Assembly (NCBI GenBank): GCA_019414265.1
Contig: DXMJ01000005.1
Location: 1-50,310 of the forward strand
Reading direction: 5' to 3'
Source: Collinsella sp.
GTDB taxonomy: Bacteria; Actinomycetota; Coriobacteriia; Coriobacteriales; Coriobacteriaceae
DNA: 50,310 nt
The position numbers were made by a program, and so were the translations under genes. This document shows positions 33,371-41,681 of this stretch, piece after piece. Position 1 is the first letter of the stretch. The number at the start of each line of letters is the position of its first letter. The notes beneath the pieces were generated by a model, which saw only the letters and a program-made list of their open reading frames with translations, was not told where the DNA came from and ran no database searches.

Positions 33371-34315
33371 GTGGCGTTCAACCATAAGCACCTGATCGAC
33401 ATTACCGAGTACTCCGAAGAGGACATTAAGCTCATCCTCGAGACCGCCAAGGCGTTCTCCGAGGTCAACGAGCGTGCGATCAAGAAGGTCCCCACGCTCA
33501 AGGGCAAGACCATCGTCAACATGTTCAACGAGCCCTCGACGCGCACCCGCAGCTCCTTCGAGCTCGCCGAGAAGCGTCTTTCGGCCGACAGTCTTAACTT
33601 TGGCGGCTCCTCGACCTCCACGGTCAAGGGTGAGAGCCTCGTCGACACCGTCGAGACCCTCAACGCCTATAAGATCGACTGCATCGTCGTTCGCGATAAG
33701 CACGCCGGTGCTCCCTACATCGTCACGCAGAACTCGCCCGCAAGCGTCATCTGCGCCGGTGACGGCAAGCACAACCATCCCACGCAGGCCTTGCTCGACC
33801 TGTATACCATCTGGGAGCACAAGGGTGACTTCCACGGTTTGAAGGTCGCCGTCGTCGGCGATATCGCGCACTCCCGCGTCTGCGGCTCGCTGATCCCCGC
33901 CCTTAAGATCATGGGCTGCGAGACCTACGCCGTCGCCCCCGGCACGCTGCTGCCGCCGGCGCCCGAGGTTCTGGGTTGCGACCACGTGACGAGCGACCTC
34001 GATTCCGTCCTGCCCGAGCTGGACGTCGTCTACATGCTGCGCGTGCAGCAGGAGCGCCTCGAGGGTGCCCCGTTCCCCACGATTCGTGAGTACCACAAGC
34101 TCTTCGGCCTGACTAAGGACCGCGAGAAGCTCATGAAGCCCGATGCGATCATCTGCCACCCGGGCCCCATCAACCGCGGCGTCGAGTTCGACTCCTATAT
34201 GGCCGACCACCCGCAACGCTCCGTCATCCTGGAGCAGGTCTACGCCGGTATCTGCGTGCGTATGGCTATCCTGTATCTGCTGCTTGGAGGTGCCGATAAT
34301 GGCCTTGCTTCTTAA
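33371..34315 (+). CDS. pyrB: aspartate carbamoyltransferase catalytic subunit
   Basis: Condenses carbamoyl phosphate and aspartate to N-carbamoyl-aspartate, second step of UMP synthesis. The 314-residue protein has the carbamoyl-phosphate motif EPSTRTRSSFE (about residues 51-61), HNHPTQALLDLYT and HPGPINRGVEF. The GTG at 33371 follows GGAGGTG by 9 bases; a GTG 4 codons earlier would overlap pyrR. No pyrI regulatory subunit or carA/carB gene follows, so the enzyme is probably of the small unregulated class. It overlaps pyrC by 17 bases. Confidence 0.96.
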   Translation: MAFNHKHLIDITEYSEEDIKLILETAKAFSEVNERAIKKVPTLKGKTIVNMFNEPSTRTRSSFELAEKRLSADSLNFGGSSTSTVKGESLVDTVETLNAYKIDCIVVRDKHAGAPYIVTQNSPASVICAGDGKHNHPTQALLDLYTIWEHKGDFHGLKVAVVGDIAHSRVCGSLIPALKIMGCETYAVAPGTLLPPAPEVLGCDHVTSDLDSVLPELDVVYMLRVQQERLEGAPFPTIREYHKLFGLTKDREKLMKPDAIICHPGPINRGVEFDSYMADHPQRSVILEQVYAGICVRMAILYLLLGGADNGLAS

Positions 34316-35588
34316 GAATGCCCACGTCGTCGACCCGTCCGTCGAGCTTGACGGTGTCGTTGACGTCCTGATTGACGGCGACAAGATCGCCGAGGTCGGC
34401 GAGAATCTCGCCGTCGAGGGAGCCGAGGTCCGCGACCTTTCCGGCAAGTACCTCGTCCCTGGCCTGGTGGATATGCACGTTCACCTTCGCGAGCCCGGCT
34501 ACGAGGTCAAAGAGGACATCGAGAGCGGCACCCGCGCAGCTGCCAAGGGCGGCTTTACCGGCGTGTGCGCCATGCCCAACACCGATCCCGTTACCGATAA
34601 CGGCACCGTCGTGGAGTTCGTCAAGTCCCGCGCTGCCGAGGTTGGTCACTGCCGCGTCTATCCGTCGGGCGCCATGACCCGCGGTCTTAAGGGCGAGGCT
34701 ATGTCCGAGATGGGCGATATGGTCGCCCACGGCGCCGTCGCCTTTACCGACGACGGTCGCGGCGTGCAGGGCGCGGGCATGCTCCGTCGCTGCATGGACT
34801 ACGGCAAGATGTTCGGCAAGGTCTTTATGAGCCACTGCCAGGACGAGGACCTGGTCGGCCACGGCCAGATCAACGAGGGCAAGGTCTCGACCCGTCTGGC
34901 TCTCGAGGGCTGGCCAGCTGCCGGCGAGGAGCTCCAGATCGCTCGCGACATCGAGATCGCCAAGCTGACCGGTGCCAAGCTGCACGTCCAGCACATCTCT
35001 ACCGCCCATGGCCTGGAAATCGTGCGTGCCGGTAAGGCCGCTGGCGTTCAGGTTACCTGCGAGGCTACCCCGCACCACATGTTCCTGACCGAGAACGACC
35101 TGGACGAGACCTACAACACCTCGCTCAAGGTCAATCCGCCGCTGCGCACCGACGAGGACGCCGAGGCCATCCGTCAGGGTGTCATCGACGGTACCGTCGA
35201 CGTTATCGTCACCGATCACGCTCCGCACACTCCGTGGGAGAAGGCCCGCGAGTTCGAGCTCGCACCCTTTGGCATGATCGGCCTCGAGACCTCGCTGTCG
35301 CTCGTGCTCACCGAGCTGGTCAACACGGGCAAGATGAGCGTGGGCCGCATGGTCGAGCTCATGGCCATCAAACCGCGTGAGATCCTGGGCCTCGACCAGG
35401 TTCAGGTCAAGGCGGGCTCCGTTGCTGACCTGACCGTGTTCGACCCCGCCGCAACCTGGACGGTTGGCGAGGGCGGTTACGAGTCGCGTGCCGAGAACTC
35501 CGGCTTCGCCGGTCGCACGCTTACCGGTCGTGCCACCGATGTGTTTGTCGGCGGCAAACAGACGCTTGCCGACGGCTGCATCTGCTAG
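34299..35588 (+). CDS. pyrC: dihydroorotase
   Basis: Zinc amidohydrolase closing carbamoyl-aspartate to dihydroorotate. The 429-residue protein is of the long (type I) class, with DMHVHLREPGYEVKEDIESG (metal HxH, then Arg), CAMPNTDPV, the metal ligand His in VQHISTAHG, the SLKVNPPLR segment and VIVTDHAPHTPWEK (catalytic Asp). The ATG at 34299 follows GGAGGTG. It overlaps pyrB; pyrK starts 92 bases later beyond a terminator-like hairpin. Confidence 0.96.
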   Translation: MALLLKNAHVVDPSVELDGVVDVLIDGDKIAEVGENLAVEGAEVRDLSGKYLVPGLVDMHVHLREPGYEVKEDIESGTRAAAKGGFTGVCAMPNTDPVTDNGTVVEFVKSRAAEVGHCRVYPSGAMTRGLKGEAMSEMGDMVAHGAVAFTDDGRGVQGAGMLRRCMDYGKMFGKVFMSHCQDEDLVGHGQINEGKVSTRLALEGWPAAGEELQIARDIEIAKLTGAKLHVQHISTAHGLEIVRAGKAAGVQVTCEATPHHMFLTENDLDETYNTSLKVNPPLRTDEDAEAIRQGVIDGTVDVIVTDHAPHTPWEKAREFELAPFGMIGLETSLSLVLTELVNTGKMSVGRMVELMAIKPREILGLDQVQVKAGSVADLTVFDPAATWTVGEGGYESRAENSGFAGRTLTGRATDVFVGGKQTLADGCIC

Positions 35589-35608
35589 CATAGCCTTATC
35601 GCTTTTGT

Positions 35609-35640
35609 GCGCGGCGCCCTTGCGGTGCCGCGCTTTCTAT
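35609..35640 (+). terminator. terminator-like hairpin between pyrC and pyrK
   Basis: GCGCGGCGCC (35609-35618) pairs with GGTGCCGCGC (35624-35633) with one G-U pair and a 5-base loop, followed by TTTCTATT. It could lower expression of pyrK-pyrD-pyrF relative to pyrB-pyrC. Confidence 0.55.
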
Positions 35641-35680
35641 TCGTTTAGACCATGCAACCGCATGGGGGATTGGAGCGTCT

Positions 35681-36472
35681 ATGCCCACACCTTCCACTGC
35701 ACGCATGCACGACTTCGAGGTCGTCTCGAACCGGGAGATCGCCGACGGCATCTTCTCGCTCGTCATCTCGGCCCCCAAGCTTGCAAGTGCGCTCAAGCCC
35801 GGTCAGTTTGTGAACATCGCCGTGCCCGGCGATGCGTCCTCGCTGCTTCGCGTGCCTCTGAGCTACTACCGCGCCGACGCCGAGGCCGGCACCGTTGAGC
35901 TGTGGTACGCCGTCGTGGGCGACGATACCCGCCGTCTGTCGCAGATGGCTCCCGGTTCCACCTCTAATCTGTTGGGCCCCGGCGGCCGCGGCTGGCTCGT
36001 GCCCGAGGGCACCAGGAAGGCGCTGCTCGTCGCTGGCGGCATTGGCGTTCCGCCCGTGCTCTGCCTGGCTGGCATGCTTGCCGAGCAGGGCGTGGACGTT
36101 GACGTATGTCTGGGCTTTGGCACCGCGTCCAAGGCCGTGGGCGTCGATGAGTTCCGCGCGCTGGGAGCTACGGTCAACGTATGCACCGACGACGGCTCGT
36201 TGGGCACACACGGCTTCTGCACCGATCCTGCCGCCGAGCTGCTTGGCGAGGGCGGCTACGACTACGTGGCCAGCTGCGGTCCCGCCGTCATGATGAAGAA
36301 GGTCGCCGCCGCTGCCGCCGAGGCCGGCGCGTACTGCGAGGTGTCGCTCGAGCGCATGATGAGCTGCGGCTTTGGCGCCTGCAACACCTGCAATGTCGAG
36401 ACGGTCGACGGTATGAAGGGCGCCTGCATGTGCGGCCCCGTGTTTGATGCTTCCAAGGTGGTGGTCTTCTAG
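35681..36472 (+). CDS. pyrK: dihydroorotate dehydrogenase electron transfer subunit
   Basis: FAD and [2Fe-2S] subunit of class 1B dihydroorotate dehydrogenase, passing electrons from PyrD to NAD+. The 263-residue protein has an FAD-binding barrel (LKPGQFVNIAV, RVPLSYYRADAE), the NAD-binding LLVAGGIGVPPVLCLA and, at its C-terminus, the cluster Cys motif MSCGFGACNTC with a further Cys in ACMCGPVFD (about residues 225-255). Start ATG at 35681 after TTGGAG. pyrD begins inside its stop codon. Confidence 0.95.
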   Translation: MPTPSTARMHDFEVVSNREIADGIFSLVISAPKLASALKPGQFVNIAVPGDASSLLRVPLSYYRADAEAGTVELWYAVVGDDTRRLSQMAPGSTSNLLGPGGRGWLVPEGTRKALLVAGGIGVPPVLCLAGMLAEQGVDVDVCLGFGTASKAVGVDEFRALGATVNVCTDDGSLGTHGFCTDPAAELLGEGGYDYVASCGPAVMMKKVAAAAAEAGAYCEVSLERMMSCGFGACNTCNVETVDGMKGACMCGPVFDASKVVVF

Positions 36473-37395
36473 TGGGTAACGTGAACATGGCCGTCGATTT
36501 CGGCGGCGTCAAGATGCAGAACCCCATCAACACCGCAGCCGGTACCTTCGGCTACGGATGGCAGTTCCAGAACTTCTTTGATGTCTCCCAACTGGGCGCC
36601 ATCACCACCAAGGGCTGCGCTGCCGAGCCCTGGCCCGGCAACCCCGCGCCCCGCATGGCCGAGATCCCGGGCGGCATGATCAACTCCGTGGGCCTTCAGA
36701 ACCCCGGCGTGGCTGCCTTTGCCCGTGAGTCCGGCCCGTGGCTCGAGCAGCTTTCCAAGGACGGTTGCCAGGTCATCTGCCAGGTCGCCGGCCACTCCGT
36801 TGACGAGTTTGTGCGCGCGCTCGAGATGTATGTCGAGCTGTGCCCCTGGGCTGCCGGCTACGAGATCAACGTGAGCTGCCCCAATATTGCCGCCGGTGGT
36901 GCCGCCATGGGCTCCTCGCCCGAGGGCGCCTCTGCCGTTATGGCTGCCTGCCGTAAGGTGACCGATAAGCCGTTGTTCGTCAAGATGGCTCCGGTCAACG
37001 TCGCCGAGATTGCGAAGGCTCTCGAAGCCGCCGGCGCCGACGGTCTTTCGGTCATTAACTCCATCCAGGGCATGGCCATCGACGTTCATACTCGCAAGTC
37101 CCGTGTGGCCAAGCCCAAGGGCGGCCTTTCGGGCCCGCTGTGCCACCACATCGCCGTTCGCATGGTCTGGGAGGTCGCTCAGGCCGTCGATATCCCCATC
37201 AACGGTGTCGGCGGCGTCATGACGGGCGAAGATGCGGCTGAGTTTATCCTGGCTGGCGCTACCTGCGTGTCTGTCGGCATGGCCAACTTTGTCGATCCGT
37301 GCGCTTCGCTCAAGATCGCGCACGAGCTCGAGGCCTGGGCAGAGTCCCAGGGCGTGAAGGACATCAACGAGCTGGTAGGTGCTTTCGAATGCTAG
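36472..37395 (+). CDS. pyrD: dihydroorotate dehydrogenase, catalytic subunit (class 1B)
   Basis: FMN-dependent oxidation of dihydroorotate to orotate. The 307-residue protein has the substrate-loop sequence ITTKGCAAEPWPGNPAPRMAE, GMINSVGLQNPGV, the INVSCPNI segment with the catalytic-base Cys typical of class 1, and the FMN-phosphate loop GVGGVMTGEDAAEFILAGA. The adjacent pyrK identifies it as the NAD+-linked 1B type. GTG start at 36472 overlaps the pyrK stop (TAGTG); ATG at 36487 is an alternative. Overlaps pyrF by 7 bases. Confidence 0.95.
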   Translation: MGNVNMAVDFGGVKMQNPINTAAGTFGYGWQFQNFFDVSQLGAITTKGCAAEPWPGNPAPRMAEIPGGMINSVGLQNPGVAAFARESGPWLEQLSKDGCQVICQVAGHSVDEFVRALEMYVELCPWAAGYEINVSCPNIAAGGAAMGSSPEGASAVMAACRKVTDKPLFVKMAPVNVAEIAKALEAAGADGLSVINSIQGMAIDVHTRKSRVAKPKGGLSGPLCHHIAVRMVWEVAQAVDIPINGVGGVMTGEDAAEFILAGATCVSVGMANFVDPCASLKIAHELEAWAESQGVKDINELVGAFEC

Positions 37396-38105
37396 AGACC
37401 GATGCCCGCGACCGCGTTATCGTCGCCCTCGACTGCGACCGTGAGCGTGCGCTCGAGCTCGCCCACGAGCTTTCCGGTCATGCCGCTTGGCTTAAGGTCG
37501 GCATGACGCTCTATTACGCTGAGGGCCCCGAGATCGTCAAGACGTTCAAGGACCTGGGCTTTAAGGTCTTCCTCGACCTTAAGTTTCATGACATTCCGCA
37601 TCAGGTGCGCGGTGCCGCCCGTTCGGCCTCGCTCGCCGGTGCCGACCTGCTCTCGGTCCATGGCCTGGGTTCGGGCGCTATGCTCGCTGCGTGCCGTGAG
37701 GGTGCCGAGGAGGCGCGCGAGGACCGCGCCAAGCTCGTCGCCATTACCGTGCTCACCAGCATGAACCAGGATGCGCTGACCCAGATCGGCGTTGAGTCGC
37801 CCGTGGCCGAGGAGGCCGCCCGCCTGGCAAAGCTTGCCCAGGCCAACGGCATCGACGGCATCGTGTGCTCGCCGATGGAGGCCCATGACATGCGCGAGCT
37901 GCTCGGCCCCGACGCGCTGATCGTGACTCCGGGCGTGCGTCCGGTGGGTGCCGCCCTTGGTGACCAGTCCCGCGTGGCGACGCCCTCCCAGGCTATCGAG
38001 CGCGGTGCGAGCCACATCGTGGTGGGCCGACCCATCACCGGTGCCGACGACCCGGTTGCCGCATTTGACGCTATCGTTGCCGAGCTGGTCGAAAACGTCG
38101 CCTAA
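37389..38105 (+). CDS. pyrF: orotidine 5'-phosphate decarboxylase
   Basis: Decarboxylates OMP to UMP, final step of the pathway. The 238-residue protein has VIVALDCDRERAL, LKVGMTLYYAEGP, the catalytic FLDLKFHDIPHQV (Asp-x-Lys-x-x-Asp, about residues 61-73), VCSPMEAHD, IVTPGVRPVG and HIVVGRPITGADDP. The ATG at 37389 is within the end of pyrD and gives the usual 235-240 length. pyrE (orotate phosphoribosyltransferase) is not in the operon and must lie elsewhere. Confidence 0.96.
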   Translation: MLETDARDRVIVALDCDRERALELAHELSGHAAWLKVGMTLYYAEGPEIVKTFKDLGFKVFLDLKFHDIPHQVRGAARSASLAGADLLSVHGLGSGAMLAACREGAEEAREDRAKLVAITVLTSMNQDALTQIGVESPVAEEAARLAKLAQANGIDGIVCSPMEAHDMRELLGPDALIVTPGVRPVGAALGDQSRVATPSQAIERGASHIVVGRPITGADDPVAAFDAIVAELVENVA

Positions 38106-38150
38106 AAGATTCCCTCAAGTCACCACTTTTGGGTCTCTTTAGCACAAATT

Positions 38151-38208
38151 AGCCCCTGTGCCTGCGAAAACTTTCCCATCCTTTGTGTGGAATCGCAGGT
38201 CAGGGGCT
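38151..38208. repeat. long imperfect inverted repeat after the pyr operon
   Basis: AGCCCCTGTGCCTGCG (38151-38166) pairs with CGCAGGTCAGGGGCT (38194-38208), with an inner TTCC/GGAA pair. No U tract follows on the plus strand, so it is either a weak terminator or another palindromic element. The sequence CGCAGGT recurs at about 38238. The rest of the 240-base gap before the mIHF gene has several A/T-rich hexamers (TTGACG 38287, TAAAAT 38296, TATAAC 38320) that do not form a well-spaced promoter. Confidence 0.55.
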
Positions 38209-38345
38209 TAACTTTGACCTCCATATATTGCACTTTTCGCAGGTATCGTCTAACCTATGGAGCCGTCGATTGGGCATTTAGTGCGTTTGACGTGCTAAAA
38301 TGCCAATTATTGCATCAGATATAACCCAACTATTTGGAGGTTCGA

Positions 38346-38654
38346 ATGGCACTCCCTCAGCTTACCGACGAGCAGCGCAAGCAGGCTCTTGAGAAGGCTG
38401 CCGCCGCACGTCACGCCCGCGCTGAGCTTCGCGAGCAGATCAAGAAGGGCGAGAAGTCCCTCGAGTCCGTGCTCAACTCCGATGACCCCATCGCTTCCCG
38501 CATGAAGGTTTCCACCCTCATCGAGTCTCTCCCCGGTTATGGCAAGGCCAAGGCCGCCAAGATCATGGAGGAGCTCGGCATCTCCGCTACCCGTCGCGTC
38601 CAGGGCCTCGGCGTCCGTCAGCGCGAGCAGCTCCTCGAGCAGCTGACCAAATAA
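38346..38654 (+). CDS. mihF: integration host factor, actinobacterial type (mIHF)
   Basis: Nucleoid-associated DNA-binding protein of the actinobacterial mIHF family, unrelated in fold to E. coli IHF. The 102-residue protein has a long charged N-terminal helix (DEQRKQALEKAAAARHARAE) and the helix-two-turn-helix core VSTLIESLPGYGKAKAAKIM, then EELGISATRRVQGLGVRQRE. The ATG at 38346 follows TTGGAGG. Its place beside gmk and rpoZ is the standard order in Actinobacteria and is one of the best taxonomic markers in the window. Confidence 0.95.
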   Translation: MALPQLTDEQRKQALEKAAAARHARAELREQIKKGEKSLESVLNSDDPIASRMKVSTLIESLPGYGKAKAAKIMEELGISATRRVQGLGVRQREQLLEQLTK

Positions 38655-39224
38655 GTGAGCGCTCAGGATTCAAAGCTCTTTGTGATTTCTGGACCGTCAG
38701 GTGCAGGCAAGGGCACGCTCGTCACTCGTGTGCGCGAGCGTCGCTCGAACCTGGGCCTGACGGTTTCGGCTACCACGCGAGCACCACGCAAAGGTGAGGT
38801 CGACGGCGTCAACTACTTTTTCCTGACGCGCGAGGAGTTCGACCGCCGCGTGGCAAACGGTGAGTTTGTTGAGTGGGCTGAGGTCCACGGCAACTGCTAC
38901 GGCACGTTGGTGAGTGAGGTCACATCCAAGCTCGCCTCTGGCTCCTCTCTGATCTTGGAGATCGATGTTCAGGGTGCCCTGCAGGTCAAGGAGCGTTTCC
39001 CCGAGGCCGTGTTGATCTTTATCAAGCCGCCTTCGCTCGAGGTGCTTCGCGATCGCCTGGTCGGTCGCGGTACCGAGACGCCCGAGACGATCGAGCTGCG
39101 TATGGCAAACGCCGCCGATGAACTTGCCCTTGCCGACCGCTACGACGACGTCGTGGTGAATGACGATCTCGACCGCGCGACCGATGAGCTCGTTCGCGTT
39201 CTCGATATGCATGAAAGGATCTGA
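38655..39224 (+). CDS. gmk: guanylate kinase
   Basis: Phosphorylates GMP to GDP. The 189-residue protein has the P-loop VISGPSGAGKGTLV (about residues 9-22), the GMP-binding VSATTRAPRKGEVDGVNYFF and EWAEVHGNCYGT, and ILEIDVQGALQV. The GTG start at 38655 directly follows the mIHF stop; the ribosome binding site is weak, suggesting coupling. rpoZ starts 5 bases after. Confidence 0.96.
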   Translation: MSAQDSKLFVISGPSGAGKGTLVTRVRERRSNLGLTVSATTRAPRKGEVDGVNYFFLTREEFDRRVANGEFVEWAEVHGNCYGTLVSEVTSKLASGSSLILEIDVQGALQVKERFPEAVLIFIKPPSLEVLRDRLVGRGTETPETIELRMANAADELALADRYDDVVVNDDLDRATDELVRVLDMHERI

Positions 39225-39229
39225 GGTCC

Positions 39230-39511
39230 GTGTCCGTTGTAAAGCCTTGCATTGACGATCTTCTGGAGAAGACCGATCACAACCGCTTCCTGCTCGCCTC
39301 GCTTGCCTCCAAGCGCGCCTGCGACATTAACAGCATGCTGCGTGGCCAGCACAACCGCGTGCTTGCCGTCCAGGATGTCGACGACATCACCATTGCGCTT
39401 TCCGGCGCCGATACCATCTCGATGGCTATGGACGAGATTGTCGACGGCGACATCTCCTACGACGAGGCCCGTTACGAGAAGGCGCTCGGCCACAAGGTTG
39501 CTGAAGCCTAA
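39230..39511 (+). CDS. rpoZ: RNA polymerase omega subunit
   Basis: Small subunit that folds the RNA polymerase beta' chain and forms part of a ppGpp site in proteobacteria. The 93-residue protein has KPCIDDLLEKTDHNRFLLAS, then SLASKRACDINSML, and a Lys/Tyr-rich tail (YDEARYEKALGHKV). GTG start at 39230 with AAAGGA about 11 bases upstream. It sits between gmk and thiI with no gap to the latter, in a five-gene run with mIHF. Confidence 0.93.
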   Translation: MSVVKPCIDDLLEKTDHNRFLLASLASKRACDINSMLRGQHNRVLAVQDVDDITIALSGADTISMAMDEIVDGDISYDEARYEKALGHKVAEA

Positions 39512-40756
39512 ATGGCAGCCCGCGTCTGCCTGGTCCACTATCACGAGGTTGGACTGAAGGGCAAGAACCGCGCACATTTTGAGCATATCCTCATGGATAA
39601 CATCAAGGCGGCCTTGGCCGCCTTTTCCGTGAATGCCGTGTCTCGAATTTCCGGTTATATCCTCGTGACCTTTAACGAGCATCAGGCCGACGAGGCGGCG
39701 CGCGTCATTCGCACCGTCCCCGGCGTTGCTCGCGTGTCCCTGGCATATCACACGAACCGCGACCCGCAGGAGTACTGCGCCGCCGCCGTGAAGGCGCTGC
39801 GCGAATTTGGTCCCTTCGAGTCGTTTAAGGTGCATGCCAAGCGCTCTAACACCGACTATGAGCTCACCTCGATTGATATCAATCGACAGGTTGGCGAGGT
39901 ACTGTGCGAGGCGTTTCCCGATAAAAAGGTCCAGATGCACGATCCCGACGCGATGGTGCACGTGCTCGTGGTACAGGGTAGCGTCTACGTTTATGCGCGC
40001 TCTGAGCGCGGCGTGGGCGGTCTGCCGGTGGGTTCTGCCGGCAAGGTCGTGACGCTGCTTTCCTCGGGCATCGATTCTCCGGTGGCGACCTGGATGCTCG
40101 CGCGCCGCGGCGCGGTGTGCGTGCCGGTACATTTTTCCGGCCGTCCGCAGACGCCCGATACGAGCGAGTATTTGGTGCAGGACATCATCCGTGCGCTTGA
40201 GCCGGGTGTCCAGATCGGTCGCCTGTACGTAGTCCCGTTTGGCGACTGCCAGCGCGAGATTTCGGTCACCTGCCCCAGCAACCTGCGCGTGATCATGTAC
40301 CGTCGCATCATGTATTCGGTTGCCGAGCGCATAGCGCATATCGAGGGCGCCAAGGCTATCGTGACCGGCGAATCGCTCGGTCAGGTTGCCTCCCAGACGC
40401 TCGAGAACATCATGGCCGTCAACGAGGCCGTCAAGATTCCCGTGTTTCGCCCGCTGATTGGTTCGGACAAGCAGGAGATCATCGCGCGTGCCGAGGAAAT
40501 CGGTACCTTCGATATCTCGACCGAGGCGGCTCCCGATTGCTGCACGCTTTTTATGCCGCGCCGCCCCGAGACGCACGCCAAACTCGATGCCGTGCATGAG
40601 GCGTGGGAGCTGTTCGATCACGAGGAGATGATTGAGCGTTTGCTCAAACAGACCGAGTACATCGACTTCGAGAGCAACACGTATAAGGCCCCTAAGACCT
40701 TAAAACGCAAACATTCCGAGCTCGCTCCACGTGAGATTTACCAAGATCACGAATAA
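39512..40756 (+). CDS. thiI: tRNA 4-thiouridine synthase ThiI
   Basis: Forms s4U8 in tRNA. The 414-residue protein has an N-terminal ferredoxin-like and THUMP region (VCLVHYHEVGLKGKNRAHF), the PP-loop ATP site VVTLLSSGIDSPVATWMLARRG (about residues 173-194) and CPSNLRVIMYRRIMY. The C-terminal rhodanese domain of E. coli ThiI is absent, as in the Bacillus form; a Cys pair in DCCTLFMPRRP near residue 345 is retained. The sulfur donor is not encoded next to it. It directly follows rpoZ. Confidence 0.95.
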   Translation: MAARVCLVHYHEVGLKGKNRAHFEHILMDNIKAALAAFSVNAVSRISGYILVTFNEHQADEAARVIRTVPGVARVSLAYHTNRDPQEYCAAAVKALREFGPFESFKVHAKRSNTDYELTSIDINRQVGEVLCEAFPDKKVQMHDPDAMVHVLVVQGSVYVYARSERGVGGLPVGSAGKVVTLLSSGIDSPVATWMLARRGAVCVPVHFSGRPQTPDTSEYLVQDIIRALEPGVQIGRLYVVPFGDCQREISVTCPSNLRVIMYRRIMYSVAERIAHIEGAKAIVTGESLGQVASQTLENIMAVNEAVKIPVFRPLIGSDKQEIIARAEEIGTFDISTEAAPDCCTLFMPRRPETHAKLDAVHEAWELFDHEEMIERLLKQTEYIDFESNTYKAPKTLKRKHSELAPREIYQDHE

Positions 40757-40767
40757 TGTTGTGTATA

Positions 40768-40800
40768 GACCGGCGGTGCATTTGCATCGTCGGTCTTTTT
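40768..40800 (+). terminator. intrinsic terminator after thiI
   Basis: GACCGGCGGTGCA (40768-40780) pairs with TGCATCGTCGGTC (40783-40795), two G-U pairs, followed by TTTTT. Nothing else is evident in the 170 bases before comEA. Confidence 0.85.
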
Positions 40801-40970
40801 GTATCTGGGCTTTTGGCGATAAACGGTTCATTTGTCGACGTGTACCTGAATACATGGACATTTTTTCGCAAGGTTTTGGTCAGCTTTTGGTTTGACCGCG
40901 ATAACTGGTGTGGTCGTGCGGAGGCTACGGCGCTCGTTTCCTGACACGATGGTGTTGGGAGGTGTTTGCT

Positions 40971-41681
40971 ATGGCGCAGCGCGAGCAACACGAACGGGTT
41001 AAACGGATGGACCGCTGGGCAGAAAAGCTGCTCGGCCATAAGGCGATGGTCGTGGCGATCCTGGTTGTCATTGCCGCCGCGAGCGGCTTGGCGATGGCAG
41101 GTTTTGGTGGTCACTCCAGCGACGTATCGTTTGAGCGTAGTGATGAGGCGAGCGCCTCGGATGTGCGCGGGGCCGGGGATGCCTCTCCTGACGATGCCGA
41201 TGAGCCGTCTGCCAAGAGCTCCTCTGCTGCCGAGGTGTACGTCGATCTTGATGGCGCCGTTGTGAAGCCTGGCGTGTACCGGCTTAAAGATGGAGCACGG
41301 GTGTCCCAGGCGATTGATGCCGCCGGAGGGCTTACGGCCGAGGCGGATGTGACGGGTCTTAACCGTGCGTCCAAGATCACCGATGGTCAAAAGATCTATG
41401 TGCCGACGGTAGGGGAGCAACAAACGGCTGCGGCCGTCGGCGGCGCCGAAAGCAGCGCTTCCACGACCCCTGGTACAGGGTCTTCGTCGGGTCTTGTGAA
41501 TATCAATACGGCAAGTGCGGCGGAGCTGCAGACGCTTTCGGGCATCGGGCCTTCTATGGCCCAGGCAATTATCGACGAACGGACGCAAAACGGGGCCTTT
41601 GCCTCGGTCGATGACCTTATGCGCGTATCGGGGATCGGTGAGAAGAAACTCGCCATAATTAAAGATTGCATCTGCGTATGA
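40971..41681 (+). CDS. comEA: competence protein ComEA
   Basis: Membrane-anchored double-stranded-DNA receptor of natural transformation. The 236-residue protein has a short cytoplasmic N-terminus, one membrane segment (AMVVAILVVIAAASGLAMAG, about residues 25-44), a Ser/Asp-rich linker, an SLBB domain (VYVDLDGAVVKPGVYRLKDG) and a C-terminal tandem helix-hairpin-helix (LVNINTASAAELQTLSGIG, then DDLMRVSGIGEKKLAIIKDC). The ATG at 40971 follows GGGAGGTG. Its end overlaps comEC by 4 bases (ATGA). Confidence 0.95.
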   Translation: MAQREQHERVKRMDRWAEKLLGHKAMVVAILVVIAAASGLAMAGFGGHSSDVSFERSDEASASDVRGAGDASPDDADEPSAKSSSAAEVYVDLDGAVVKPGVYRLKDGARVSQAIDAAGGLTAEADVTGLNRASKITDGQKIYVPTVGEQQTAAAVGGAESSASTTPGTGSSSGLVNINTASAAELQTLSGIGPSMAQAIIDERTQNGAFASVDDLMRVSGIGEKKLAIIKDCICV

